64,000 nt of DNA, taken from positions 1-64,000 of the forward strand of contig CAVRTQ010000027.1 of NCBI GenBank assembly GCA_963724195.1, written 5' to 3'. The stretch is from Solirubrobacter sp963724195. Lineage in GTDB: Bacteria > Actinomycetota > Thermoleophilia > Solirubrobacterales > Solirubrobacteraceae. Under the pieces are notes generated by a model that saw only the letters and a list, made by a program, of their open reading frames with translations, was not told the origin of the DNA and did no database searches. Of this stretch, positions 16,944-24,736 are shown piece by piece. A program made the position numbers and the translations under genes. Numbering within the stretch: position 1 is the first letter of the stretch; each line of letters begins with the position of its first letter.

Positions 16944-17986
16944 GTCGCATCGGAGACGGCCATGGCCGCGGCGGGTCGCTCCGGGGTTACATCCTCATCC
17001 GAATCGCGCTGATGGTGCCCATGGTCTGGGTGCTCTTGACCGTGGTGTTCCTGATGATGCGGGTGGCCCCGGGCGATCCGATCACGGCGACCCTGGGCGG
17101 CAAGCTGCCGCCCGAAGAGATTGCCGAGCGCCAGGCGGCGCTCGGCTTCGACCGACCGCTGATCGTGCAGTACTTCGAGTACCTGTGGGACGCGGTGCGC
17201 CTGCAGTTCGGCACGACCATCACGGACGGCCAGACGATCCCTTCGCTGATCGTCGAGAACGGCGGCGCGACGCTCACGCTGACCGTCGCCGCACTCATCG
17301 TCGCGCTGGTCTTCGGGCTCCCGCTCGGGCTGATCGCCGGCCGCTACCGGGAGACCATCCCGGACGCCTTCATCCGCGTCTTCGCGATCCTCGGCTACGC
17401 CGCGCCGCCGTTCTTCGTCGGCCTGCTCGCCCAGCTGCTGTTCGCGCAGCGCCTGGACTGGTTCCCGGCGTCGAAGATGGCGTCGCCGATCGTGCAGGCC
17501 ACTGCGGAGACGCACACGCACATCCTCATCGTCGACCTCGCGATCGAGGGCAACTGGTCGGGGGTGTGGGACGTCTGCCTGCACCTCGTGCTGCCGGCCG
17601 TCACGCTCGGCCTGCTGGTGATGGGCGTGTTCATCCGGCTCGTCAGGGTCAACGTCGGGCAGGCGCTCGGCGGGGACTACGTCGAGGCCGCGCGCGCCCG
17701 CGGCGTGCCGGAGCGGCGCGTCGTCTCGCGCCACGCCTTCCGCAACGCGCTCGTGCCCGTGGTCACGGTCATGGGCCTCCAGGTCGCGCTCCTGCTGGGA
17801 GGTGCGGTCCTGACGGAGCAGACCTTCAGCTGGCCGGGCTTGGGCAGCCGATTGCTCATGTACATAACGAACCGCGACTACATCGGTGTCCAGGGCCTGA
17901 TCACGTTCTTCGCGCTGGTCGTGGTCGTGTTCAGCCTCGTGATCGACATCGTCAACGCGCTGATCGACCCGCGCGTCAGGTACTGA
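16940..17986 (+). CDS. ABC transporter permease, DppB-like
   Basis: About 348 residues, six membrane spans. It begins near LSRIGDGHGRGG (the start codon reads CTG, probably GTG before a one-base loss), then GYILIRIALMVPMVWVLLTVV, the typical first helix followed by RVAPGDP. The EAA loop is GGDYVEAARARGVPERRVV near residue 250, and the protein ends IDPRVRY. With the next gene it forms the translocation channel. The next gene starts one base after its stop, so they are cotranscribed. Confidence 0.9.
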   Translation: MSRIGDGHGRGGSLRGYILIRIALMVPMVWVLLTVVFLMMRVAPGDPITATLGGKLPPEEIAERQAALGFDRPLIVQYFEYLWDAVRLQFGTTITDGQTIPSLIVENGGATLTLTVAALIVALVFGLPLGLIAGRYRETIPDAFIRVFAILGYAAPPFFVGLLAQLLFAQRLDWFPASKMASPIVQATAETHTHILIVDLAIEGNWSGVWDVCLHLVLPAVTLGLLVMGVFIRLVRVNVGQALGGDYVEAARARGVPERRVVSRHAFRNALVPVVTVMGLQVALLLGGAVLTEQTFSWPGLGSRLLMYITNRDYIGVQGLITFFALVVVVFSLVIDIVNALIDPRVRY

Positions 17987-17987
17987 G

Positions 17988-19036
17988 ATGACGGCTACGA
18001 CCACAGTCACCGGCTCGCCCGACAAGCCGCCCGTCACGGGTGCGCCCAAGCGTCGCGGCATCTTGAGCAAGATCGCGCAGCCGTACAAGCAGTCGCACGG
18101 CGTCCAGCGCTTCATGCTCGTCTCGGGCACGCTCGTGTTCGTGGGCATCGTGCTGCTCGCGATCTTCGCGCCGCTCGTCGCCCCCTTCAGCTTCGACACC
18201 TACCAGGACGCGCAGGGCCGGTTCCCCACGCAGGGTGAGCCGTCCGACCGCAATCCGTGGGGCACGACCGTCCAGGGCTTCGACGTCATGTCGCGCACGA
18301 TCTACGGTGCGCGCACCGCGCTCGAGGTCGTGCTGCTCGCGGTCGTCTTCTCGCTCGCCATCGGCGTCCCGCTCGGGCTCATCTCGGGCTACGTCGGCGG
18401 CTGGCTGGACCGCATCCTGGTCCTGGTCATGGACGCGCTGTTCGCGTTCCCGTACCTGTTGCTGGCGATCGTCGCGGCCTTCCTGCTGACGGACACGATC
18501 GACAGCGGCATCGTCGTCACCGCGATCGCGATCACCGTGGTGTACGTGCCGCAGTACTTCAGAGTCGTCCGAGCATCGACGCTGTCAGCGCGCGCGAGGC
18601 CACCTACATCGAGGCGGCGCGCGCGATGGGCGCCAAGCCGCGGACGATCATCAGCAAGTACCTGTTCGGCAACGTGGTCCAGAGCGTGCCGGTCATCGCC
18701 ACGCTCAACGCCGCCGACGCGATCCTGACGCTCGCCGGTCTCGGCTTCCTCGGCCTCGGCATCCAGCCGAGCGAGGCGGCGGAGTGGGGCTACGACCTCC
18801 AGCGCGCGATCTCGGACGCCGGCGCCGGCATCTGGTGGACGGCGCTGTTCCCCGGCCTCGGCATCGTGATCGCCGTGACCGCCCTGACGTTGGTGGGAGA
18901 AGGCTTGAACGACGTGCTCAACCCGACGCTGCGCCGCCGCCGCATCAACCGGCCGGACATGCAGCGTCGTGAGATCGGCTCCTCGGCGGTCGGCCCCGCG
19001 TCCGCCCCCACGGTCGAGCGGGAGGCGGGCGAATGA
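17988..19036 (+). CDS. ABC transporter permease, DppC-like (one frame break)
   Basis: About 349 residues. It has an N-terminal cytoplasmic extension rich in Pro and Lys, a first helix VSGTLVFVGIVLLAIFAPLV, then the NPWGTTVQGFDVMSRTIYGARTAL segment of DppC proteins. The EAA loop SAREATYIEAARAMGAKPRTI follows, then LGFLGLGIQPSEAAEWG. The frame changes near 18575, between PQYFRVVRA and SVSAREATY; both flanks are conserved, so a small sequence error is likely. It overlaps the first ATPase gene by four bases (ATGA). Confidence 0.87.
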
Positions 19037-20055
19037 GCGAGCCGGTGCTCTCGCTGCGCGACCTGCGCATCTGGTACGGCGCCGAGCGCGGCTCGGTGCG
19101 GGCCGTGGACGGGGTCTCGCTGGACCTCATGCCGGGCGAGACCGTCGGTCTCGTCGGCGAGTCGGGCTGCGGCAAGTCGACGCTCGGGCGGGGCGTCCTC
19201 GGCCTGCTCCCGGACGGCGCCGGTCACGCCGGCGAGGTGTCCTTCAAGGGCCGCAACATCCTCGACCTCAAGCCGCGGGACCTGCGCTCCATGCGCGGCC
19301 CGGAGCTCGCGATGATCTTCCAGGAGCCGATGACCCGGCTCAATCCGCTGATGAAGATCTCCGATCACTTCGAGGAGGTCCTGAAGATCCACGAGCCGAA
19401 GATCGGGCGCAAGGAAGCCCGCAATCGCTCGATGGAGGCGCTGCGCGGGATGGGCATCCCGCCCACGCGCTACCAGCAGTACCCGCACGAGTTCTCGGGC
19501 GGCATGCGCCAGCGGATCATGATCGCGCTGGCGCTGGTGCTGCAGCCCGCCGTGGTCGTGGCCGACGAGCCCACGACGGCGCTCGACGTGCTCGTCGAGG
19601 CGCAGATCCTGCGCATCCTCGCCGACCTGCGACGCAACTTCGACACCGCGCTGCTGATGATCACCCACAACCTGGGGATCGTCGCCGAGGCGTGCGACCG
19701 CGTGGCCGTGATGTACGCGGGCCGCGTGGTCGAGCAGGGGCCGGCCTACGACGTCACGACCAAGCCGTCGCACCCGTACTCGCGTGAGCTGCTGCGCTCG
19801 ACGATCTCGCTGTCGACGACGGAGCTGCACTCGATTCCGGGCGCCCCGCCCGACCTCGTGACCCCGCCGCCCGCGTGCCGCTTCCACCCGCGCTGCCCGG
19901 ACGCGATGGCCGTCTGCGCGCAGCAGTGGCCGCCGACCGAGACCACCGGCGCGGGCCGGCGGTCCGAGTGCTGGCTGCACGCGAAGGACCGGATTCCCGC
20001 GGGGCTCGAGGTTCCGCTCGAGCGTGAGGCGCTGGCCGCCTCGGAGGAAGCATGA
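19033..20055 (+). CDS. ABC transporter ATPase, DppD-like
   Basis: 340 residues. Walker A GESGCGKSTLGR near residue 40, Q-loop IFQEPMTRLNPLM, signature EFSGGMRQRIMIALALVL near residue 154, Walker B VVVADEPTTALD, and the C-terminal oligopeptide-transporter extension CRFHPRCPDAMAVC with its conserved Cys residues. It couples ATP hydrolysis to import together with the next gene. Four-base overlaps on both sides imply translational coupling. Confidence 0.93.
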   Translation: MSEPVLSLRDLRIWYGAERGSVRAVDGVSLDLMPGETVGLVGESGCGKSTLGRGVLGLLPDGAGHAGEVSFKGRNILDLKPRDLRSMRGPELAMIFQEPMTRLNPLMKISDHFEEVLKIHEPKIGRKEARNRSMEALRGMGIPPTRYQQYPHEFSGGMRQRIMIALALVLQPAVVVADEPTTALDVLVEAQILRILADLRRNFDTALLMITHNLGIVAEACDRVAVMYAGRVVEQGPAYDVTTKPSHPYSRELLRSTISLSTTELHSIPGAPPDLVTPPPACRFHPRCPDAMAVCAQQWPPTETTGAGRRSECWLHAKDRIPAGLEVPLEREALAASEEA

Positions 20056-21332
20056 GCGCTCCCGTGGCCACCAAGAACCTGATCGAGGTCCGTGACCTCG
20101 AGGTCCACTTCGCGCTGAACACGTCGTTCAAGTCGCGCCTGACCGGTCGCGGCGGGCAGTCCGTGAAGGCCGTCGACGGTGTGTCGTTCGACCTGGAGGA
20201 GGGCGAGGTCCTCGGCCTGGTCGGCGAGTCCGGCTCGGGCAAGACGACGCTCGGCCGGGCGCTGCTCGGCCTGGTGCGCGCGACGGCCGGCAGCGTGAAG
20301 CTGCGGGGCGAGGAGCTCGTCGGGCTCCCGGAGCGTGACCTGCGCCCCAAGCGCCGGCACCTGCAGATGGTCTTCCAGGACCCGCACGCGTCGCTGAACC
20401 CCGGCATGACGCTGCAGAAGGCGCTCGCGCACCCGCTGGAGATCCACAAGCTCACCAACGGCTCCGCGGAGACGCACGCGAAGGTCCGGGAGACGCTCGA
20501 ACTGGTGGGCCTCTCGCCCACCGAGCGGTTCGCCGAGAGCTTCCCGAGCGGACTGTCGGGCGGGCAGAAGCAGCGCGCCGCGATCGCGCGGGCGATCATC
20601 ACCGGCCCGGACCTGGTCGTGGCCGACGAGCCCGTCTCGATGCTCGACATGAGCGTGCGGGCGAAGATCCTCGACCTGATGATCGACCTCAAGCACCGGA
20701 TCGGGCTGACGTACGTCTACGTCACGCACGACCTGGCCTCGGCCAAGTTCTTCTGCGACCGCGTGGCGATCATGTACCTCGGCCGGATCGTCGAGATCGG
20801 GTCCGTCGACGAGATCTTCAACGAGCCCAAGCACCCGTACACGCAGGCGCTGATCCGCGCGATCCCGGAGCCGGACCCGGACAAGGCGCTCCCGCGCGAC
20901 CTGCCCCGCGGCGAGATCCCCGACGCGGCGCGGCCGCCGCTCGGCTGCTCGTTCCACCCGCGCTGCCCGAAGGCGTTCGACATCTGCGGCTGGGAGAGCC
21001 GGGACCTGCGGACGATGCTCGAGCAGCGCTGGGTCGAGGGCGGCGAGGAGGTCTACGCCACCGAGCAGCCGCTGGTCGGCGACCTCGACAAGCTCAACGA
21101 CTCAGAGCACGACGCGTTCATCCCGGCCGGCTCGGGCAAGGACCCCGGCCAGCTGCTCGCGCTGCTGGAGAAGATCCGCGGCGAGGACCCCGACGAGCCG
21201 ATGTGGACGGGCGTGAAGGCCATGAACGCCGAGGCCCACGGCGTGCGCGTGACGTTCGAGCCGGGCATCGACCCGCCGCTCTACGAGACCGGCGGCGCGC
21301 GCGCCGCGTGCCTGCTCTACAAACCGGACTAG
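20052..21332 (+). CDS. ABC transporter ATPase, DppF-like with long C-terminal extension
   Basis: 426 residues. Walker A GESGSGKTTLGR near residue 61, signature LSGGQKQRAAIARAI near residue 163, Walker B LVVADEPVSMLD, and the family CSFHPRCPKAFDIC motif near residue 300 are all present. DppF/OppF proteins usually stop 20-40 residues after that motif. This one continues for ~110 residues (from about WVEGGEEVYATEQPL), acidic and ending TGGARAACLLYKPD. The extension has no family I recognise. It could be regulatory or could contact the orphan permease. Confidence 0.9.
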   Translation: MSAPVATKNLIEVRDLEVHFALNTSFKSRLTGRGGQSVKAVDGVSFDLEEGEVLGLVGESGSGKTTLGRALLGLVRATAGSVKLRGEELVGLPERDLRPKRRHLQMVFQDPHASLNPGMTLQKALAHPLEIHKLTNGSAETHAKVRETLELVGLSPTERFAESFPSGLSGGQKQRAAIARAIITGPDLVVADEPVSMLDMSVRAKILDLMIDLKHRIGLTYVYVTHDLASAKFFCDRVAIMYLGRIVEIGSVDEIFNEPKHPYTQALIRAIPEPDPDKALPRDLPRGEIPDAARPPLGCSFHPRCPKAFDICGWESRDLRTMLEQRWVEGGEEVYATEQPLVGDLDKLNDSEHDAFIPAGSGKDPGQLLALLEKIRGEDPDEPMWTGVKAMNAEAHGVRVTFEPGIDPPLYETGGARAACLLYKPD

Positions 21333-21508
21333 CGCTCGCCGCGCGCTTCGCGGCGCGCCCGGAGGAACGGGGGGATGAGCTTCACCGCGGCGATCACCAG
21401 CGTGATGGCCGCGGGGATCGCGCCCCACGGCATCGGGATCCAGAAGCACAGGACCGCGCCGGTGATGGCGATGACGACGAGGATCGTGTCGCGGCGGTCG
21501 GCGCTCAT
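21329..21508 (-). CDS. Small two-helix membrane protein, unknown function
   Basis: 59 residues from the ATG at 21508 (a TTG three codons upstream is possible). Two hydrophobic segments, DTILVVIAITGAVLCFWIPM and AAITLVIAAVKLIPPFL, form a hairpin, with a basic tail RARREARGER. No family was recognised. It ends convergently within the last four bases of the DppF-like gene. Coding is supported by the clean alternation of hydrophobic and charged parts; it could still be a chance frame. Confidence 0.55.
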   Translation of the reverse strand: MSADRRDTILVVIAITGAVLCFWIPMPWGAIPAAITLVIAAVKLIPPFLRARREARGER

Positions 21509-21634
21509 GGCCGTCAACGGTACCCCTCCAGGGCAGTCCTACTCGGACGAGACGGGGCGGGTCAATCGCCAGATCGCGCAACCGCACCGTCCAACCTTCG
21601 ACAACTGCCGGTATGAGGGCGCCCGGAGCGTCCG

Positions 21635-21640
21635 TACGCT
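21635..21640 (+). promoter_or_regulatory. -10 box of the LhpE-like gene
   Basis: TACGCT lies 8 bases before the tandem ATGs at 21649/21652. This favours those ATGs over the upstream in-frame ATG at 21613, which would put the -10 inside the gene. The hexamer is identical to the ones before the GntR and NfeD-like genes. Confidence 0.45.
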
Positions 21641-21648
21641 CGACGGCG

Positions 21649-23037
21649 ATGATGGAGCAGTTGCAGGTCGACGTCGCCGTGGTCGGCGGCGGCCCGGCCG
21701 GCATGAGCGCCGCGCTGGCCGCCGCTCGAGCCGGTGCGAGCGTGGCGCTGATCGACGAGTACGCCGCTCCCGGCGGGCAGATCTGGCGCCGGCGCTTCGA
21801 CGAGGTCGGAGCCGACGCGCCGCCTTCCCTGCCCCGCGTGGCGCGTGAGCTGTGCGCCGCGCTCGTCGCCTCCTCCGTGCAGGTGCTGTCGGGCGCGTCC
21901 GTGTGGGCGGCGACGACTCGGCCAGAGGCCTCGCGGCGCGGAGCGGTGGCGGCGGGCCCGGCGTCGATCGAGCTGCTGCTGACCGGCCCGGTGGAGCGGG
22001 TCCGCGCGGGCGCGACCGTGCTGGCCACGGGCGCCTACGACCGGCCGATCGCGTTCCCGGGCTGGACGCTGCCGGGCGTGATGACCGCCGGCGGCGCGCA
22101 GGCGCTGGCCAAAGGCCAAGGGGTCGTGCCCGGCCGCCGCGTGCTGCTCGCGGGCGCCGGCCCGTTCCTGCTGCCCGTCGCGGCGCAACTGGCGGCGAGC
22201 GGGGCCGAGGTCGTCGCCGTCGCCGAAGCGACGCGCCGCCGCGACTGGGTGCGCGTCGGCCCGCGCATGTCCGCGCACCCGGACCGCCTGCGCGACTACG
22301 TCTCCTACCGCACGAAGGTGCGCCGGATCGAGTGGGGTCACGTGCTCGTACGCGCCGAGGGGAACGGGCGCGTCGAGTCCGCGACGATCGCGCGCTGCGG
22401 CCCGGACTGGGCGCCGACCGGCGGCGAGCGGACCTTCGCGGTCGACGCCGTCTGCACCGCCTACGGGTTCCTGCCGTCCGTGGACCTCGCCCGGGCGCTC
22501 GGCTGCGAACTGCGCGGCGACGCCGTCGCCCACGACGACGACATGGCCACGTCCGTCCCGGGCGTCTACGTGGCCGGCGAGGCGAGCGGCGTCGGCGGCG
22601 CCGACCTCGCCGTCGTCGAGGGCGAACTCGCGGGCTGGATGGCCGCCGCCGACGCCAACGGCCACGAGCACCCGGTCGCCCACCCCGGTCTCCCCGCGGT
22701 GCGGGCCAAGCGCGCGAAGCTCGCGGGCTTCGCCGGCATCCTGGGCGAGCTCTTCGACCCCCGCCCCGGCCTGCTCACGCTCGCCCGGCCGGACACGATC
22801 CTGTGCCGCTGCGAGGACGTGACCCGAGGCGCGGTGGACGCCGCCGTCGCGGGCGGCGCCACCACGATGTCCGCGCTGAAGGTCGTCACCCGCTGCGGGC
22901 AGGGCCCGTGCCAGGGCCGCACGTGCGAGCGCCTCGTCGCGGCGCGACTGCCGGAGGAGCCCGCGCGCTTCAGCGGCCGCGCCCCGATGCGGCCGATCCC
23001 GCTCGACGTCCTGATCAAGACCGCCGCCGAGACGTAG
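21649..23037 (+). CDS. FAD/NAD(P)-binding oxidoreductase with BFD-like [2Fe-2S] domain (LhpE/HcnB-like subunit)
   Basis: 462 residues. An N-terminal dinucleotide-binding fold (VDVAVVGGGPAGMSAALAAA) and a second GxGxxP-type site (VLLAGAGPFLLPVAAQLA) frame a pyridine-nucleotide-disulphide-oxidoreductase core. The C-terminus carries CRCEDVTRG and later RCGQGPCQGRTC, the four-Cys BFD-like iron-sulphur site. This is the architecture of one subunit of multi-subunit amino-acid dehydrogenases (HcnB, opine oxidase subunit A, LhpE). The other two expected subunits lie convergently just downstream. It probably relays electrons from D-hydroxyproline oxidation. Confidence 0.85.
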   Translation: MMEQLQVDVAVVGGGPAGMSAALAAARAGASVALIDEYAAPGGQIWRRRFDEVGADAPPSLPRVARELCAALVASSVQVLSGASVWAATTRPEASRRGAVAAGPASIELLLTGPVERVRAGATVLATGAYDRPIAFPGWTLPGVMTAGGAQALAKGQGVVPGRRVLLAGAGPFLLPVAAQLAASGAEVVAVAEATRRRDWVRVGPRMSAHPDRLRDYVSYRTKVRRIEWGHVLVRAEGNGRVESATIARCGPDWAPTGGERTFAVDAVCTAYGFLPSVDLARALGCELRGDAVAHDDDMATSVPGVYVAGEASGVGGADLAVVEGELAGWMAAADANGHEHPVAHPGLPAVRAKRAKLAGFAGILGELFDPRPGLLTLARPDTILCRCEDVTRGAVDAAVAGGATTMSALKVVTRCGQGPCQGRTCERLVAARLPEEPARFSGRAPMRPIPLDVLIKTAAET

Positions 23038-23083
23038 TCTCACGGCACGAAGCGAACGGCTCCCGCTCGTCGTCGCGTTCGGG

Positions 23084-23323
23084 CTACGTGTGGCCGGTCG
23101 TCACACGCATGCCCGCCGCAACCGGCGTGACGCAGGCGCGGGCGACGACGCCGTCGACGACGACGCGGCACTCCTGACAGACGCCGATCCCGCAGAACAG
23201 CCCGCGCGGCGTGCCCGACGGGGAGTTGCGCAGCGCGGTCCGGCCGGCCTGCAGCAGCACGGCGCCGAGGCTCTGGCCCGCGGGCGCTTCCAGCGGAGTG
23301 CCGTCGACGGTGAGCTCGATCAC
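23084..23323 (-). CDS. (2Fe-2S)-binding subunit, LhpF/HcnA-like
   Basis: 79 residues, GTG start overlapping the upstream flavoprotein stop (GTGA). After a short beta-rich start (ELTVDGTPLEAPAGQSL) comes the ferredoxin-like pattern FCGIGVCQECRVVVDG with a later Cys in RACVTPV, four Cys suitable for one [2Fe-2S] cluster. HcnA-type proteins of this size are the gamma subunits of heterotrimeric dehydrogenases. Together with the flanking FAD genes it completes a three-part enzyme. Confidence 0.85.
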   Translation of the reverse strand: MIELTVDGTPLEAPAGQSLGAVLLQAGRTALRNSPSGTPRGLFCGIGVCQECRVVVDGVVARACVTPVAAGMRVTTGHT

Positions 23324-24489
23324 GACGGGGCTCCCAGCTCGACCGGGGCGAAGCGGTCCGGCGAGAACCAGGACAACGGGACCTGCGTGGGGCTCCCCGT
23401 GTACCAGTCGGCCACGAGCTCGCCCGTGGCGGGCGCGAGGCCGATGCCGGCGCCCTCGTGGCCGGTCGCGACGCAGAGGTTCGGCGCCTCGGCGAACGAC
23501 CCGATGATCGGGATGTGGTCCGGGGTCAACGGGCGGAGCCCGGCGTACACGCGCAGCGCGCGGGCGTCGTTGAGGATCGGGAAGAAGCGGGCGGCGCGGG
23601 CGGCGATCGCCCCGGCGACGGAGATGTCGATCTCACGGTCGAAGCCGACGTGCTGGCGCGAGGACCCGAGCAGCGCCGTGCCGGACTGCGTGGACTCGAC
23701 GACCATCGCGATCGCCAGAGCGGCATCGTCGCCGCCCTCGACGGCAGCGACGTAGCCCGCCTCGCTCAGCTTGCGCCGGAACACGACGGGTGAGCGTTCG
23801 AGCACGACGATCTGGCCCTTGCGGGGCGTGACCGGCACGTGCAGGCCGCACGGCTCGAGCAGGTCCTTCGTCCACACGCCGGCGGCCACGACCACGGCGT
23901 CGGCCGTGATCAGCTCCTTGGCGGTCTGGACGCCGATGGCGCGGCCGGACGGCTCGCGCACGATGCGTTCGATCGGCGTGTCGAGGGAGAGCTGAGCCCC
24001 GGCCGCGACGGCGGCGCGGACGAGCGCGGCGGTGGCGAGGCGCGGCTCGAGCTGCGCGTCACCGGGGTACAGGACACCGCCGGGCAGGTCGTGCGCGGCG
24101 TACGGCTCCTCGCGGCGGAGCGCGTCGGCGTCGAGCACCTCGCCCTCCACACCGAGGCCGGCGAGCACGCGGGCGCGCTCGGCCGAGGCGGTCAGCTCCG
24201 CCTCGGTCTCGGCGACGACGACGCTGCCCTTGCGGTCGTACTCGAAGTCGTCGGGGAGCGTCTGGGCGAGGTGCGCCCACAGGTCCGCGCTGCGCAGCGC
24301 GAGGGGCAGTTCGCGCTCGAGTTCCTTGTCCCACGCGAGCACGTTGCCCTCGCAGGCGCCGGAGCTGCCCGAGGCGGGGTAGGCCCGGTCCACCAGGCGC
24401 ACGCGGACGCCGGCGACGGCCAGGTGGTACGCGCACGCCGCGCCCACCACACCCGCGCCCACCACGACGACGTCGGGGCTGCTCGACAT
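23320..24489 (-). CDS. FAD-dependent D-amino-acid/D-hydroxyproline dehydrogenase subunit (DAO family, LhpB-like)
   Basis: 389 residues. The N-terminal FAD site VVVVGAGVVGAACAYHLAVAG is followed by the DAO-family layout (VVVAAGVWTKDLLEPCG; GLRPLTPDHIPIIG; CVATGHEGAGIGLAPATG), typical of glycine oxidase, sarcosine oxidase beta and HcnC proteins. It is the likely catalytic subunit oxidising cis-4-hydroxy-D-proline to a pyrroline. It starts 7 bases after a TAGGCT -10 box and overlaps the ferredoxin-like gene. A D-proline or other D-amino acid remains possible as substrate. Confidence 0.85.
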   Translation of the reverse strand: MSSSPDVVVVGAGVVGAACAYHLAVAGVRVRLVDRAYPASGSSGACEGNVLAWDKELERELPLALRSADLWAHLAQTLPDDFEYDRKGSVVVAETEAELTASAERARVLAGLGVEGEVLDADALRREEPYAAHDLPGGVLYPGDAQLEPRLATAALVRAAVAAGAQLSLDTPIERIVREPSGRAIGVQTAKELITADAVVVAAGVWTKDLLEPCGLHVPVTPRKGQIVVLERSPVVFRRKLSEAGYVAAVEGGDDAALAIAMVVESTQSGTALLGSSRQHVGFDREIDISVAGAIAARAARFFPILNDARALRVYAGLRPLTPDHIPIIGSFAEAPNLCVATGHEGAGIGLAPATGELVADWYTGSPTQVPLSWFSPDRFAPVELGAPS

Positions 24490-24736
24490 GCCAGCGAGCC
24501 TAGGGGCAAGCGTGTGCCACAGCCACCATCAGAACGTCCAAGAAAGGTCCAGGTGCCTGCGAGGAATGTCGAAAGGGAGTCGAGCTTTCAGACATTCGCC
24601 TGATTCCCGCCGGATCGACTTCGACAGATCGTCGTTGCGGGCGGCCGCGACGCCGAACGACAATGCGCGTAAGGGACCGAGGGTCCGTGAGGGGTGTGTG
24701 CTGAGTGGTGGGGCCGGTTGCGGAGGGGCACCGGCC
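24490..24736. promoter_or_regulatory. Intergenic region with dehydrogenase promoter and a short inverted repeat
   Basis: This 247-base gap separates the head of the minus-strand dehydrogenase operon from the 3' end of the ALDH-like gene. AGCCTA at 24497-24502 reads TAGGCT on the minus strand, a -10 box 7 bases before the ATG. A perfect inverted repeat GGACC (24674-24678) / GGTCC (24682-24686) with spacer GAG lies nearer the ALDH-like stop and could belong to a terminator or operator. I found no convincing ORF or RNA gene here. Confidence 0.45.

Noticed and set aside
14968..16950. 660-codon minus-strand frame opposite the substrate-binding protein
   Set aside because: Antisense shadow: the plus strand carries a lipoprotein signal peptide and SBP family 5 sequence. 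Composition of the minus translation is the typical VLRD-rich pattern.
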